Part shown: one piece after another, positions 1 through 11,795 of the stretch
How positions within the stretch are numbered: position 1 is the first letter of the stretch
How the letters are laid out: the number at the start of each line of letters is the position of its first letter
Assembly (NCBI GenBank): GCA_015178975.1
Contig: WHVD01000001.1
Span: 434,001 to 498,000, forward strand
Length of the DNA stretch: 64,000 bases
Direction: 5' to 3'
From: Hysterangium stoloniferum
Taxonomy: Eukaryota > Basidiomycota > Agaricomycetes > Hysterangiales > Hysterangiaceae
The notes under the pieces: generated by a model
Databases searched by the model: none
The model's input: the letters and a program-made list of their open reading frames with translations, nothing else
What the model was told of the DNA's origin: nothing
Translations under genes and position numbers: made by a program

Positions 1-204
1 GTAGGGGTAGCAGTATCCCCCTGATGAGAGCTTTCATCAGCTCAAAACCATTACAGTCCGTTTCTCCCCAAAGTTCAATCTTCGGAGACAACTGATTGCA
101 GCAATTGATAAGGTGGTGGTCTGCCCAGCAGGGCTCTGGTGGACGCTGGTGACCATGCATTGCTATGGTCACCTTGCTAATGCCACTGCATCAGCAGTTA
201 TATT

Positions 205-445
205 CCACCCCTAGTTGGGCTGTTGGACAAATATATACATACACTTAGTCACCTCTAGTTGAGCTGCTGACCTAAACTAACTCAGGATCCCTTGTCACCT
301 CTAGTTGAGCTTCTGACATAATAATCCTACCCTCTTGTCATTTCTAGTTGAGCTTCTGACAAACAATCTTGTTCCCTTTTGCCACCTCTTAGTTGAATAG
401 TGGGCTATCCTTTATTGCTTATCCACCTCTAGTTGAGTTGTTGGT
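205..445. repeat. Tandem repeat, 44-bp unit, six copies
   Basis: Six degenerate copies of a unit whose core reads CACCTCTAGTTGAGCTGCTGAC start at 205, 249, 295, 338, 382 and 423, so the period is 41-46 bp. The spacers between cores are AT-rich and poorly conserved. The array lies in CpG-poor DNA at the edge of the window, next to transposon debris. It may be part of a retrotransposon untranslated region, but no flanking element could be defined. Confidence 0.8.
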
Positions 446-2185
446 TATCAATTAAAGTAATAAATATTTTAGGTTATATTGAGATTAGGAATACATATAT
501 TCTAATTTCTACCTGGTTTTTGGCATAAATAAATACTGAGAATATTCTTGCAAGATCCTTAAGACTACATTAAGATCCTGATAAGTTAGTATCACAGTAG
601 ACCCTGTAGGTTAGTGTAAATAAAGCATATATTAGCCAAATAAGTGTTTTATTCTATATCTAATCTTTTGACTTGTTTATTAATATTTTTACTATTTGAT
701 AAATAGTATAAAATATATATAAACTAGCTAGAATCGAAGTCGAATCTAGTTTCGGAATCAGTGAATTGTTATTCATATTTTAGTAGTTGTTTTCACAGAA
801 AAAGAACAGCTTGCAAAAGCAGCTCTCAAAACCTTCTTTGCAAAGTAGGGTGCATATATTCAAGTAAACTCTTGACTTCAGGGGTTCTAAGTCTATTTAG
901 GCTGCCACTGATTAATATCAAATACTTAAATTATTTTACCTTGCAGTGAATTGAGTATTTACACATTTTGATAGAGCACTGGACTCCTTTTTCAGAAGAT
1001 AGTATTAAAATAAGGCTAATACATCACACCTTCTGTTTGGTCCCCATCAGTCTTCCAACATTAGACAGTTTTCTGTTCTTAACACATCCTCATCAACTGG
1101 TAACAACAACCACACTGGTGATCACTCCTTGAAGAAGTCCATGAAGAAAAACAGGACTGACTTGACTTCTAATGATGCTGTGCCTCTAGTAGTAATACTG
1201 GCACCTCCATGGCCAAGCCCAATAGATGATTTGAGCACCAAGCTTGGTGTAGATGATAAGCTGATACCTGAATAAAAGCAGTGATGAAAAGACAATGACC
1301 TCAGCCTTTGGTGCAGCACCCCCAGCCACATGGTAAACAAATGTCCGTTGAACAACAACGCCAAGGCTTGTGCTGCCAAGGCTGAAAAGCTCTCAACTTC
1401 ACAAACTCCTTGCACTGCAATAGTGTCTCTGATAGTGATGATAATTATCTTCCTCTATAGGGAGAGGGAAGTGATGAAGGCATAGTTGTGAAACTAATGA
1501 ATTCCGAATCACTGTGGAAGGACAGCCTATGTCAAGCAGTGCATTTATCAGGAGAGGGAAATCAGAAATGAGGGGTCCTGTAAGTTCTACAGGTTGTTAG
1601 GAACCTCATTTGTGGACCTCCAGAACTTTTTTTCACTCTGACAATCCTCCAGCATACTGATATTGGTACCCCCAACTGTGGTGTCACTGCCAACAGCATC
1701 ACACCACTTCACTTATTACACCTTACCCTTTTGGTCATCCCATTCTGCTCCCATTCTGACACTTTCCCAACACCCCTTCTACATGTATGTATATATTATT
1801 TGCCACCTCAAACCATTTAGTATTCTTCTGTTCTCTTGTAGTCAGTTTCCTTTTGATCCCTTGTTCCATCACCTGCTTCTTTGACCTGTTTGCTTCTTAC
1901 CTCCATGATCAGCCTCCTGATCACCCATCTCACTTAGTATGAAAACTTCCATCCTGTATTCTACAGTTATTCAGTTTTAATATTGACTTAAGTTCTCCAA
2001 CTCTTTACTTTCCATTATCTGCTAAGTCTTTGGCCAGCTGAGACACTATCTCAACCCTTAGTACTTTGGCCCTCTGGTTGGTTAAGCTGAGTGTCAACTT
2101 TAGTTCTGTTACATACTACTTGCTTGTTTTGAATACCAGAGCAATCTGACAGTTTGTGTGAAGGTGCAACACATACAGTATGTTG
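446..2185. other. Gene-free, CpG-poor degenerate DNA
   Basis: No reading frame here has splice structure or a recognisable domain. CpG dinucleotides are almost absent while TG and CA are common, as expected for an old methylated and deaminated transposon. A stretch around 1130-1420 is open on the plus strand apart from scattered stops, and may be a decayed transposon protein, but I do not recognise it. Confidence 0.5.
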
Positions 2186-2190
2186 AAGCC

Positions 2191-3090
2191 TGTTACGACC
2201 GTGTCATAACCATGTCGCAATCCGACGGTCCCCGAGAATACTACAGTCTATCGATGTTCCAAGTTATTGATCAAGTCATCATTTCGGCAACCTTCGGAAC
2301 ACCGACACTGACGTATACCTTCACGGCGATCAAACCTCATTTACGCCCCTGTCAATATACTCATACCATCTGGTTATGCTTTGATACGTCCCCTTTCATT
2401 ATGATGATCCGTTTTACTCTATGTTTCACATATGCCCATATATACTTGTAGTCCGTGGACTATTCCCTTTTCTCGTAACCCCCGCTCTCGGCTAAATCTC
2501 GGCTTCCGATCTTATCGTAACTTTCCGGTTTCCAGTCAAGTTTATTCGTCAAATAGTGTTTCCGCTCTTCCCTTAGTTAGTAGTTTCTAGACGCCGACAA
2601 ACTCGTATATAAACCCGCTGTAAATGTAGTTATTAGACAATCAGAATATCGAATTAGAATGTCAACTTAGATCGACTTAGAATATCGACTTAGATTGACT
2701 TACATACCCTCTAATTTCCGACTCCATTATCTATTCATGACCACCACATTCCGACTCTCAGTCTCCGACTCTCAGTCTCTGACTCTCTCGGTCTCCGACT
2801 CCCAGTCTCCGACTCTCGGTCTCTGACACTCTCAGTCTCCGACTCTTGGTCTCCGACACTCTCAGTCTCCGACTCTTGGTCTCCGACCCCTCAACCCAAC
2901 CCTCAACTTATCCTTCAGATTCCGATCGGTAGTTTACCGAGAGGTTTACTTGACAGGACTAGTTTCCGCCTGCCCGAAATTTAAGGACACCCGACGGTAA
3001 CTTGCGAGGGCGCAGCGCATAAGCTGAAGCCAAGTCCTTCCGTTCGGTCTCCGTCGGTCTGCCGACATCCGTCAGTTTCTGCTCTTAACA
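2191..3090 (+). mobile_element. Solo LTR, family 1, with 5-bp target duplication
   Basis: This 900-bp segment begins TGTTACGACCG and ends CTCTTAACA, the TG...CA termini of an LTR. It is flanked on both sides by AAGCC (2186-2190 and 3091-3095), a perfect 5-bp target-site duplication as made by Ty3/gypsy integrases. No internal retrotransposon sequence lies beside it, so it is a solo LTR left by LTR-LTR recombination. It is rich in CpG, unlike the DNA it sits in, so the insertion is probably recent. A second copy of the same family is at 5310-6032 on the minus strand. Confidence 0.9.
2751..2890. repeat. Minisatellite inside the family 1 LTR
   Basis: About ten copies of a roughly 14-bp unit resembling CCGACTCTCAGTCT follow each other within the solo LTR. 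The minus-strand LTR copy at 5310-6032 has no such array, which accounts for most of the length difference (900 versus 723 bp). Confidence 0.8.
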
Positions 3091-3095
3091 AAGCC

Positions 3096-4970
3096 AAGCT
3101 CCACTTGATTTGTAGAACCAGACCTTCCAGTTGAGTACATACTAACCCAGTGGACCCCCATAGTTCTGTCACCTTTAGCCTTGAACCTTAGACCTTAACA
3201 CAGGTGCATGGAGGTGCAGTACCATGAGGGGATGTTGTGGAGAAGTGAGATCCATGTCAGTATCTTCATCCATGCATTCTTCAATTTCTGTCATGGCAAG
3301 GCCAGCCATAGTGAGGTTTGGTTGCATTGGTCATTAACACAGTGAGGGTCTTATATGTTGTGGCATCTGGCCAAGAGTTATTGCTCTTCATAGGGCAAGA
3401 GTTGGAATGATGCCCAATGTATGTATATTGAGTGGTCAAAACTTTTATGACTCTTCACAGTGGTGATCCAGGCCAGACAGTTCTTTTCCTATGAAGAAAA
3501 CATTCTATTATTTTAGTATCTACTTTGAAGTACATGCAATGACTATAGGTAAAGAACAGACAGCAACACCTTCATAAGTGCCAAGCAGTTCTCTTCTGCA
3601 ATGAAGACTTGCTAGCCTCAAACCACCTGTCAACATTCTGATGAGACAGTCCTCATTGATTTCCCAAAGGCAATCTCCATTGAAGGTTCCCCTCAAGTCG
3701 AAGTCAAACCACCAATGGGTGCCTCTCCTGGTCAATCAGGATGACACTACCAAAAACCCCTGAAAGGAATGCATCACCCACACACTATGACAATGTAATA
3801 CTGGAGTTCCTGCCATGCCAAGTAATGCTTCAGTGCACATATCATGGATGATTGTTCTACAATGAACCTGTCGACAATAAATGGAATATGTACTATACCT
3901 CCCGAGTTTTGGAGGAGATTACAGCTATTGCACAGGACTACAAGATGAGATATCCCACCATGCCCATGACAGTTGTAGCTTACTTGGGTAGGTGTCATGG
4001 CATTTTATCACTCAAACCCTATTCATGCAGTCAAGAACTCTGGATGACCTCATTCAATTGATTCCTGAATGGTCCAATGAGGTGACAATCCAAATGGAGA
4101 ATGGAAGGAAGGTGATTAAATGGGATTTGTTTATTCAACTGGTAGATCTGCTGTGTGTACATGATGACATGTTGCAGATCTTGCACATATTGATCAGAAA
4201 TAGTCATACTGTTCCCAAGGTCAATTACTGATATCTACATATACATTTGGACACTAGAGTGTTCTTTGTGTATTTCAGTCTCAGGTCTAGACTAATGTGC
4301 AACCAGGAAAAGTGCAAAAAAATCATGATGGAATTGCTTCATATTTACAATGGGATGATGCAGGTGCCTTCATCTCTGGCTTCAACTACTGAATCATTTG
4401 TATGAGAGCTCAAGGGCTCCCCTAATACTTGTTTCCTCCATTCAATCAATCATCTGTTAATTTTGGAAGACTATCCAATGGACATGAGGATCAAAGTGAT
4501 GGAATGCCTACAGAAGAAAAACATCCTGGTCAAGCTTTCCATTCACCAACCATATCCATATCCCTTCCCAGCATGGCTAAACTGGAAAGGGAAGCTTCAA
4601 GGGAATTATGAGTAACTCCCAATGTAGAAACCCCCTGGGCTCGAGTAACCTTTGACACTGCCCTTAACACTCCAAATCCTTTTGATGACTCCCACCAGAC
4701 TCTAGACAGACCAATTGCCAATAAAGCTCAACCGTCTTTTTTTATTGTGTTTGTTGAAGGAATAGTGGGAGATGTTTTTGGTCAAGGATCACTGAACCCA
4801 GATGAAACTTGCTGCCCCTTGCCCATAAAGATAAACCCATTCCTCCCCCCAGGAGGAGAACCAAGTAATTCATCTGGAAGCTCAGATGGCTTTGATGGTA
4901 ACATAAACCAGGGAAATGGGAGGTGGAACCACAGAACTAACAGACTTCCAAGTTCATCTCGGTGGACAAC
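3096..4970. other. CpG-poor remnant of an unidentified element
   Basis: There is no intact gene. Plus-strand frames from about 3852 to 4231 read as short exon-like pieces joined by a possible GT-AG intron (about 3990-4031), but the product is not recognised. Near-absence of CpG and many stops indicate an old decayed transposon. The right part, about 4740-4970, contains a short open frame rich in Gly, Ser and Asn and then runs into an LTR of family 2. Confidence 0.4.
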
Positions 4971-5309
4971 CCATCAGCTCTCTAACTGAGCCCCATTCCC
5001 ATTATGGTCAAATGACCTGTCATGTTTCACACCCACTCCCATTCCATTCCATCCCTAACATCCAGTTTGGTGTTTACTTGTCTTGTTTCATGATTACTTG
5101 TTTTATTATTACCAGATTTGGTATTGCATACATTCCACAGTCTATGTAGTCTAGCTAATGTTGTACATACAATCTGGTCAGAAAATCAACTTAGTTCTCC
5201 CCCAGTAACTTAGCATATATCCTGCTCTATCCCTATCTCTCATCTTTGAAACACAATGCTATCGACCTCATCAGAGCCTGTGGGCTTTCCAACTGGCCTC
5301 CTGACCTAT

Positions 5310-6032
5310 TGTTAAGAACTAGAAACTGACTAATGTCAGTGGCCGACGGGGACCGATCGGAAGGACTTGGCTTCAGCTTATGTGCTGCGCCCTCGCAAAT
5401 ATCCGTAGGTTGTCCTTAAATTTCAGACAGGCGAAGACTTAAATCCTAAGAAGAACCTTTCAGCGAGATACCGATCGGAACCGAAGGACAAGTCAAATGT
5501 CGGGCCAAGGGATCGGGGCCGAGAGTGGGCGAGCGCACGCGAAGGCGGAAGGGGGATTCTTCTAGTATGAGACTGCTGCAGACGTATGGGGGTATTCTGA
5601 GTCGATATTCTGATTGCCTAGTAACTACAACTATAGCGGGCTCATATACAAGTAACAGGCGTCTAGAAAGTACTAATGGGGAGAAGGGCGGAAAACGGTA
5701 TTAACATTAAGCTTGACTAGGAACGGGAAGTTTATGATTAGTTCGGAGGCCGATGATAACCGAGAATGGAAGTTACGATAAAAGGAAATAGTTCGAGGAC
5801 TACAAATATAGATAGACATATGTGAAACATAGAGTGGAACGGATCAATATAATGAAAAGGACGTATCAAAGCATAACCAGACAGAAAGGCGTAGTCGGGT
5901 TTGATTGACCGGAGAGCATACGTCAGCGTCGGGGGACCGACGGCGTCCGAGATCTTGTATGTCGAAAACGTATAACGAGAGTATACCATCGGGGACCGTC
6001 GGCGTGCGAAAGGTTGCGACACAGTCGTAACA
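5310..6032 (-). mobile_element. Solo LTR, family 1, nested, 5-bp target duplication
   Basis: Read on the minus strand this 723-bp segment begins TGTTACGACTGTG and ends GTTCTTAACA. It is flanked by CCTAT at 5305-5309 and 6033-6037, a perfect 5-bp duplication. It is homologous at both ends to the 900-bp solo LTR at 2191-3090 and sits inside an older family 2 LTR. It is CpG-rich. Confidence 0.9.
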
Positions 6033-6036
6033 CCTA

Positions 6037-6074
6037 TCAACTGTTCAACCTATCAACCTATCAACCTATCAACT
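6037..6074. repeat. Short CTATCAAC tandem repeat
   Basis: Four to five copies of an 8-9 bp unit (CTATCAAC with variants) directly follow the nested solo LTR. One copy overlaps the target-site duplication. Confidence 0.6.
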
Positions 6075-6220
6075 ACTCCCAGACTCCCTGGGTTTTCCAT
6101 CTGCCTGTTTGAAATTGGACACCACAATCTTGCAAGGGTGCAACCTATAAGCTGAAGCCAAGTCCTACTGGATTATCTGCAGGTTTCTCCAGAAACCCTC
6201 ACAGGCTCCGCTATTGGGGA

Positions 6221-7935
6221 AGGGCTGGTTCCAATTGCCACAGTTTAGATTTGGAATCGGGTGTTATGATAAGGACACCTTTAATATCCTTTGGCAGAGT
6301 GGATTGCAATCTTGATTCTTGGTTCTGACTTCTCCATGTATAGTCTTTATTAAGTTTATTTCATGGGACAAAGCAGGTCATCAGAATATGTCACAGAGTG
6401 CCAACATTCCAATTAAATCTCATACCCCGAGTGACAGTATTGGAACCCGAGTTTTCATCCACGACGTTACAACAGGATAACTGTGCGCGCCCGGACATTC
6501 GGACTCCATCTTTTGTGTGGCTTCAAATACTTTATTTATTTTATGAGGATGTTCGTTGCCAATCATATTTATCTCTGGATATTTATCATTTTTAATGCGA
6601 TTTAATAGCACGAGAGCAGTAATATTCTACCAATGATTTCAGATTTGGAGCTTGAAAGAAGGAGGATTCGATATTGAACATGTCGCCAAGCCCAAACAGT
6701 TCAATCGACTGGATGCTGAACCATCAGCCAGGGGTGACACTCATATGGGGTTTGGGGACGGCGTTGACCTGGCACTCCAACACCCATGTCCACAAGTTAC
6801 ACGTTGAACCGGCTTTTGGCCACGGGGACTACGAAGATCTCTTCATCGAATATACCGCTATGGGCAATACAATACGACCCTCTGAAGAGACGTATTTCAA
6901 TGGGTCAAGAGACTAACGTGGGTCAAAGCGATAATACGCGGCTCTAACTCGTATTCAAACACATCTATGATCATCATGGCGATGTCTACTAACACGGCTC
7001 GTTTGAAACGTCATGAAGTCTGCATTGATTAGCAAGAAGGCTGTTTCATTATGACTGACGAGACCCAGCGGCGCTGAAGCAGAAGTTACTATGAATCCCT
7101 TTCCAAGAAGGTATCACTAAAGTAGTTCGCTTTGACCTCGTCGATCTGAGTCCTTTTTGACTCTCCGAACTCTGTTTCTTCACTGATGCCGCTTTCGTTC
7201 CTCGGGTCTGAGAGTAGCTGCCATGATGCGTCGTCTATGAGATTGCTCAGTTCCCGAATATTTTTGGAATCCACTCCTGTTTCCGTGTCTGGCTTCAATA
7301 GTATTGCAGCGGACAAAATAATGTGGCCTTAAAAGCGTCACGGAATCTTTTGGGATCCGGGAAATGCCCACAATCCTGGGAATGACAGGCACCCGCCAGA
7401 ATGCAATTCCAACGCACATCTCTTTATAAATACACAGGATAGCCGGTTCCAATCCTTAACCGGAGTCTTCTTTAGGAGAGTATGGGAAATTGGACAAGCC
7501 TTATGTGTATGCAATGTCATGTACTCCTTCCTCCACGCTAGCGGGTTTGGGTCGATTTATCGTGGTCGATATTATACAAAGTCTGATTAATAGAGCTTAT
7601 AATGTCGGATATTATGAGGTAGTCAGTCCCCTTGCATCGCCCTGGTTGCTGGTCCAGTGCCAATGGCGGGAGCCATTAATATTGACACAATGTAAGAAGA
7701 GACGCGGATATTATAAGCCATAGACGAAGAGGGATGCACTTTCCATAGATTTCGTGGAAATAACTATAATAAGTGCGCGCCCCACGGGAGCGACTGGGTC
7801 TGACTCGTCTCGGACCAGCAGTGCACAGCCTCTTTGGTGGGATATAAGAACGGCAGAAGGGCGTCACCTCAGCTGCCACCGTCACCCCCGCGGAGTTGCC
7901 ACCATAAACTGCCGATACCATCAGTAGTCCTCCAG
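6221..7935. other. Intergenic, no gene recognised
   Basis: CpG content is back to the level of the genic part of the window. Only short unconnected frames occur, none with a domain or a convincing splice structure. Confidence 0.4.
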
Positions 7936-8696
7936 ATGTCTGACCTTCAAGTTATTCACCCGATTTCTGTTGAATTGCTTGCTCCGGAGAATCCGGAGTG
8001 TCTCGGTAGTGTGGAACTTGGCGGGCCAAATAGGGGGGTTAATCCACAAGCTATAGATGGATTAGAAAGGGGGCTTGATACTTATGACGTCTCGGACTGG
8101 AGGTTGGCAGATGGAAGACCTGTATATGCTCTTCGATACGCTACTCAGTAAGTTATTATCAAGTCTTAATTTTAATTATTGCATCAATTGATGTGGCAAA
8201 TACCTAGCAACAATTTCATATGTCAAGATAAGTCTCATAAAACTGAAATATCCACATGTGTGCCTTATTGATCTTACTGATGCTGTTGTATTTACGGAGG
8301 AATCCATGCAGAGGTGTGCTATTATTAATGTGTTGTCGTCAATTTTGTGAATGTTTGTTACTAATTGTCATTTTTACTAGGCACCTCCATTGCCCAAGGA
8401 ACACTCATGCAGGGATCCCTTGCCTACTTCGGAGGCAACCCCAATTAGTACGCGAGCCGTTCTTCAACATTATTCCGCAGTATTCATGGAAAAAACCTCG
8501 CATGGGCAGTGTCTGGCGCCACTGGGGATGTGTCTCTCCGCGCGTCCTAAGAAATATGAAGTCTAGTCTTCGTCAGTGGACCGATCAAGGAGGATCTAAT
8601 GCCCTCACTGCCGAGGATCAAGAACGGGTCCGTAAAGCTTGGGTTGCCGAACGTGTTGCTGAGGAGGATATTCCCTTGAGTGGTCGCAGAGATTAA
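7936..8696 (+). CDS. PARP-type zinc-finger protein, four exons
   Basis: Exons 7936-8147, 8300-8331, 8381-8447 and 8510-8696 join in phase to 165 residues. The C-terminal half carries the signature of small fungal PARP-type zinc-finger proteins: Trp-Arg-His-Trp-Gly-Cys at residues 106-111, then a tail with the pattern EDQxRVxxAW...AEEDIP. Candidate zinc ligands are Cys74, Cys82, His108 and Cys111. In poly(ADP-ribose) polymerases this finger binds broken DNA; here there is no catalytic domain, so a DNA-binding role is only inferred. The first 70 residues are unlike anything I recognise. The third intron (8448-8509) is needed to join the two halves of the finger; reading straight through gives an unrelated frame. 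The second donor (GTTGTC at 8332) is weak, so exon 2 is the least certain part. Confidence 0.6.
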
Positions 8697-8873
8697 TAAA
8701 GCAAAGCGCGCTCGCTCCCAAGCTGATTGAAACTAAGGACTTGTTTGCATATATTTCTTCACGTTTCCGTTTGTCCTCCATTTGGTCATTGAATCCATAG
8801 TTACTTGCCCCACTGTATTTTATTTATTAGTTCGGGAGTAATATGGACACAGTTCTAGACCGTACAATAATGA

Positions 8874-8906
<33 letters not shown>

Positions 8907-11795
8907 ACCCAATATCAATAAATTCGTTTTTGATCCCGACCGCTTAGATCTCGGAAAAAGTTACGTTGTGCAGCATCTCAGGGCTGCTTCCCCCCAGCGC
9001 CTGACCTGAAGATTTACTGATGAACCTGGATCCAAGGGAAGTTGATTACGTCGTGATTTAGAAACGTTGATGCTCGTAGAAACATTTAGCGCGAAGCACT
9101 CGCCGAAACACGCGAACCAAGGGATATCTTATTCGGCTTCTGTGCCTGCCGTCGGTGGTTTCCGACCCAAAAACCTTGCACATTGATTTTTAACAATAAT
9201 ATGGCACGGCCAAATAAATACTTCCAACGTATATGTTTCCGCGACATCTCGAATTCTGTATTGCCGACAAAAGGAACTTGATATCAACATTTAATACTCA
9301 AAACACGCTATCTCCAGCAATTTCCCGAACTTCGTGGCCGATTTATTACAATGCTTCGAATGACCCTTGATTCATTTTAAGCCTCAGGTTGGCACGCTTC
9401 CCCATTTTCTCGTTTATAGTCGAGTGCAAGAATAGAGTGTCGCGTCACTCATGTATATATAAGACAAAGGGGTGTCAACTCAATTTGCTTACGTAAAGAT
9501 CCGGCTGTAGGGCGCATGAAGCCGGTGGAGCCGTTTCAGCAACTTTCGATCGCGTATCACAAAGATTGTAGAACGAAATGCGCAACTCGTGTTGTAGAAC
9601 GAAATAATTGTCTCCGGCTGTTGAATGTATATCTCAAAGACAAGACGCATTCACACGGTGCCATCCTACATCTTACTCACGGATCATGAGCTTGTCCAAG
9701 TAGTCAATGAGTGTACAAAAAACTTCTCTACATAACTCTATCCTCTCTTCTTAAATCTCCCCTTTACTCTATCTTCGGTAATCCTGCTCGAGTCGCATGC
9801 CACAACGGTAGACATCGCTTCACCATCCTCCTTCGCTGTAAGTGTTCTTCCACGAGGTGACATGGCCAGGTTTTCGAGATCTCTCGAGGTAATTCGCCTA
9901 GACCAACCACATTGAATGCAACATCTGAGATCCTAGCTAAAATAAGACAACTACTTATCAACGAGCCGTCCTGCAAGAACACGCCTTGCAGTTGTCCAAA
10001 GTTGCACTTATCGGAATATGGTAACAAATAGGAATGCTTCTACGTCCTAAATGATAGGAGCAGATTGCGACTGGCGAGATATCCCAAGGCGCAAGTGTCA
10101 CGCTCGGGGCTAAGTCCGAACAATCGTTGACAGGAATGTGCCTAAACTTCGAGCTGTTTTATGTGCTAGGGCAGAGGTGTTCATCCATGGATTATCTACA
10201 AAGCAAGAATGAAATTCGCCCTGACGATTAATGAATTTCAAAGGATGTACCGATAGTCCATGTGAATTCTAGCCATCCAGAAGGCGACAGAGTGCACCAG
10301 TGTGTTGCTGAGAAGGTGCGTTTTTCACATATCTGAACGCATGTACCTTAATAAGCACCCTTACTCTTGAACTGTCCGCTTGGGAAGGCACCTGACCAAG
10401 GAGCGAGCCAGGACAGGGGAATACTCAGATGGTGCATACAACATCCCCAATTTAGACAAAGATCCATAATTATGCTTACCCATTAAAGAACTCCTACTAG
10501 TCGAACATCACCTGTGTCATCTTAATCTTACTCTTCGCCAGATGGCCCTACTGATCCAGCGCGGTAGCCAAAGTTCCTGTGGCCGGGGCGCGAACAACCT
10601 GAGGAACATTGTCCAACTCCCGCACCTCACCAACGTGGCGGCGCGCTAAACTCCACTTTTCGTGCCACACGCACTCCTCGAGCCGGCAAATCCTGCAGTG
10701 GCGCCTCCTCCGCTAACCCTCTCAGAATCCTCGACGCCCTTACTTGTGCCAACGAACGGTGCTCTGGGTCCTCCGATGACACCCGATAGGAACCCACCAG
10801 CGGTAGAAGCGCTTTTCATGCCATTTCCAGAAATCATTTACCTTGGCTCGGCGCTTCCTTCGCGTGCGCTGGGCTTACCTTCAAGTGCGGCGACGTTTCG
10901 GTTTTGGAAGCGCCGGCGGCTACAGCGTGTTTGCTGGGCGCGGGTGAAATTTTTCCAGAAAGATACGGGTATGAGAGGAATATTCCTTCAACGTAGTTAT
11001 AAGAAAGAAAGGAGATTGCAGAAATCAGGATTTTGTGATATCTCGCTGGCAAGGATCGTCATCGATGTATCAGTCTAGGTGTGGTTAGCCTGATCCTGAT
11101 CAACAATGGCAGATGTGTATTGGTAAATGTCAATTATCTCGAGGTTAACACGACTCACCGCCACCTGTCTGGTTAGTTACTGATGGCCATTAGTTCAGTT
11201 CAAGCGGTGATAAGCAAATGCCAAAGTCCCGCTATGTGCACCCTAGGCTTTATTAGTGCAGACGGCAATTTTGGTATAAATATTACAAAGCCGCAAAGGT
11301 GTCTCTGACGGTGATTTTTTGTCATTTTATTAAATTTATTATTAATCCACAACTTTTTCATCACGTAAAATGTGTAATCCCATGAAAATTCCATGAAAAC
11401 AAGTTTATTCCTAATATTGACATAAAAAACGTAATGACACTGCTAGTGTATGTATGACCGAGGGCAAATGGTATTTACGACGCCTGGCGTGATGTAAATG
11501 TTGGCGATTCTGATGACCGTCAAATTGCTGAGACATTCGCGACTGGCGCGATGAAACTGGATTCTGGACCGATACGAATGAAGTTGAGACACGATGCTAA
11601 GAGATAACTGACGAGCCAGAAAAGGAAAGCTAGAAGAGATGAGGATGCGGAAATGGGAGACTAAGCAAGTTATGATGTTGGGACATGGTTCTGACACTTG
11701 CCTTCAGAAATGCTTCTTCGTCATGCGACGGAAGGACCTTGCATGTTGTCCACTCAATTTGATTGACCGCACCACATTTCTAGATTGAGAAATGG
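8697..11795. other. Intergenic, no gene recognised
   Basis: Apart from the dinucleotide repeat at 8875-8906, no gene, RNA or mobile element could be supported. An open plus-strand frame at 10662-11078 starts with a Pro/Ala-rich stretch but shows no family match or splice pattern. Confidence 0.4.
8875..8906. repeat. (TA)n(TG)n microsatellite
   Basis: A run of TA dinucleotides passes directly into about ten TG dinucleotides. Confidence 0.95.

Larger units (their letters stand above)
4972..6200 (+). mobile_element. Truncated LTR, family 2, split by a solo LTR
   Basis: The sequences 4972-5309 and 6033-6200 match, in order, the 3' half of the complete family 2 LTR at 57328-58219. Shared stretches include a segment around TTATGGTCAAATGACCTGTC and the end segment with TTTCTCCAGAAACCC. 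The copy lacks its first part and its last 20-30 bp. It is interrupted exactly at CCTAT by the family 1 solo LTR, so family 1 inserted later. Confidence 0.7.

Noticed and set aside
205..445. CRISPR array
   Set aside because: Spacers are AT-rich, similar to each other and of uneven length, repeats are degenerate, and the DNA is eukaryotic.
3004..3038. Hammerhead-type ribozyme in the shared LTR motif
   Set aside because: The motif contains CTGAAG but not the CTGANGA and GAAA core of a hammerhead.
10662..11078. 138-codon plus-strand frame
   Set aside because: Low-complexity Pro/Ala start and a basic end without any recognisable motif; no splice or start support.
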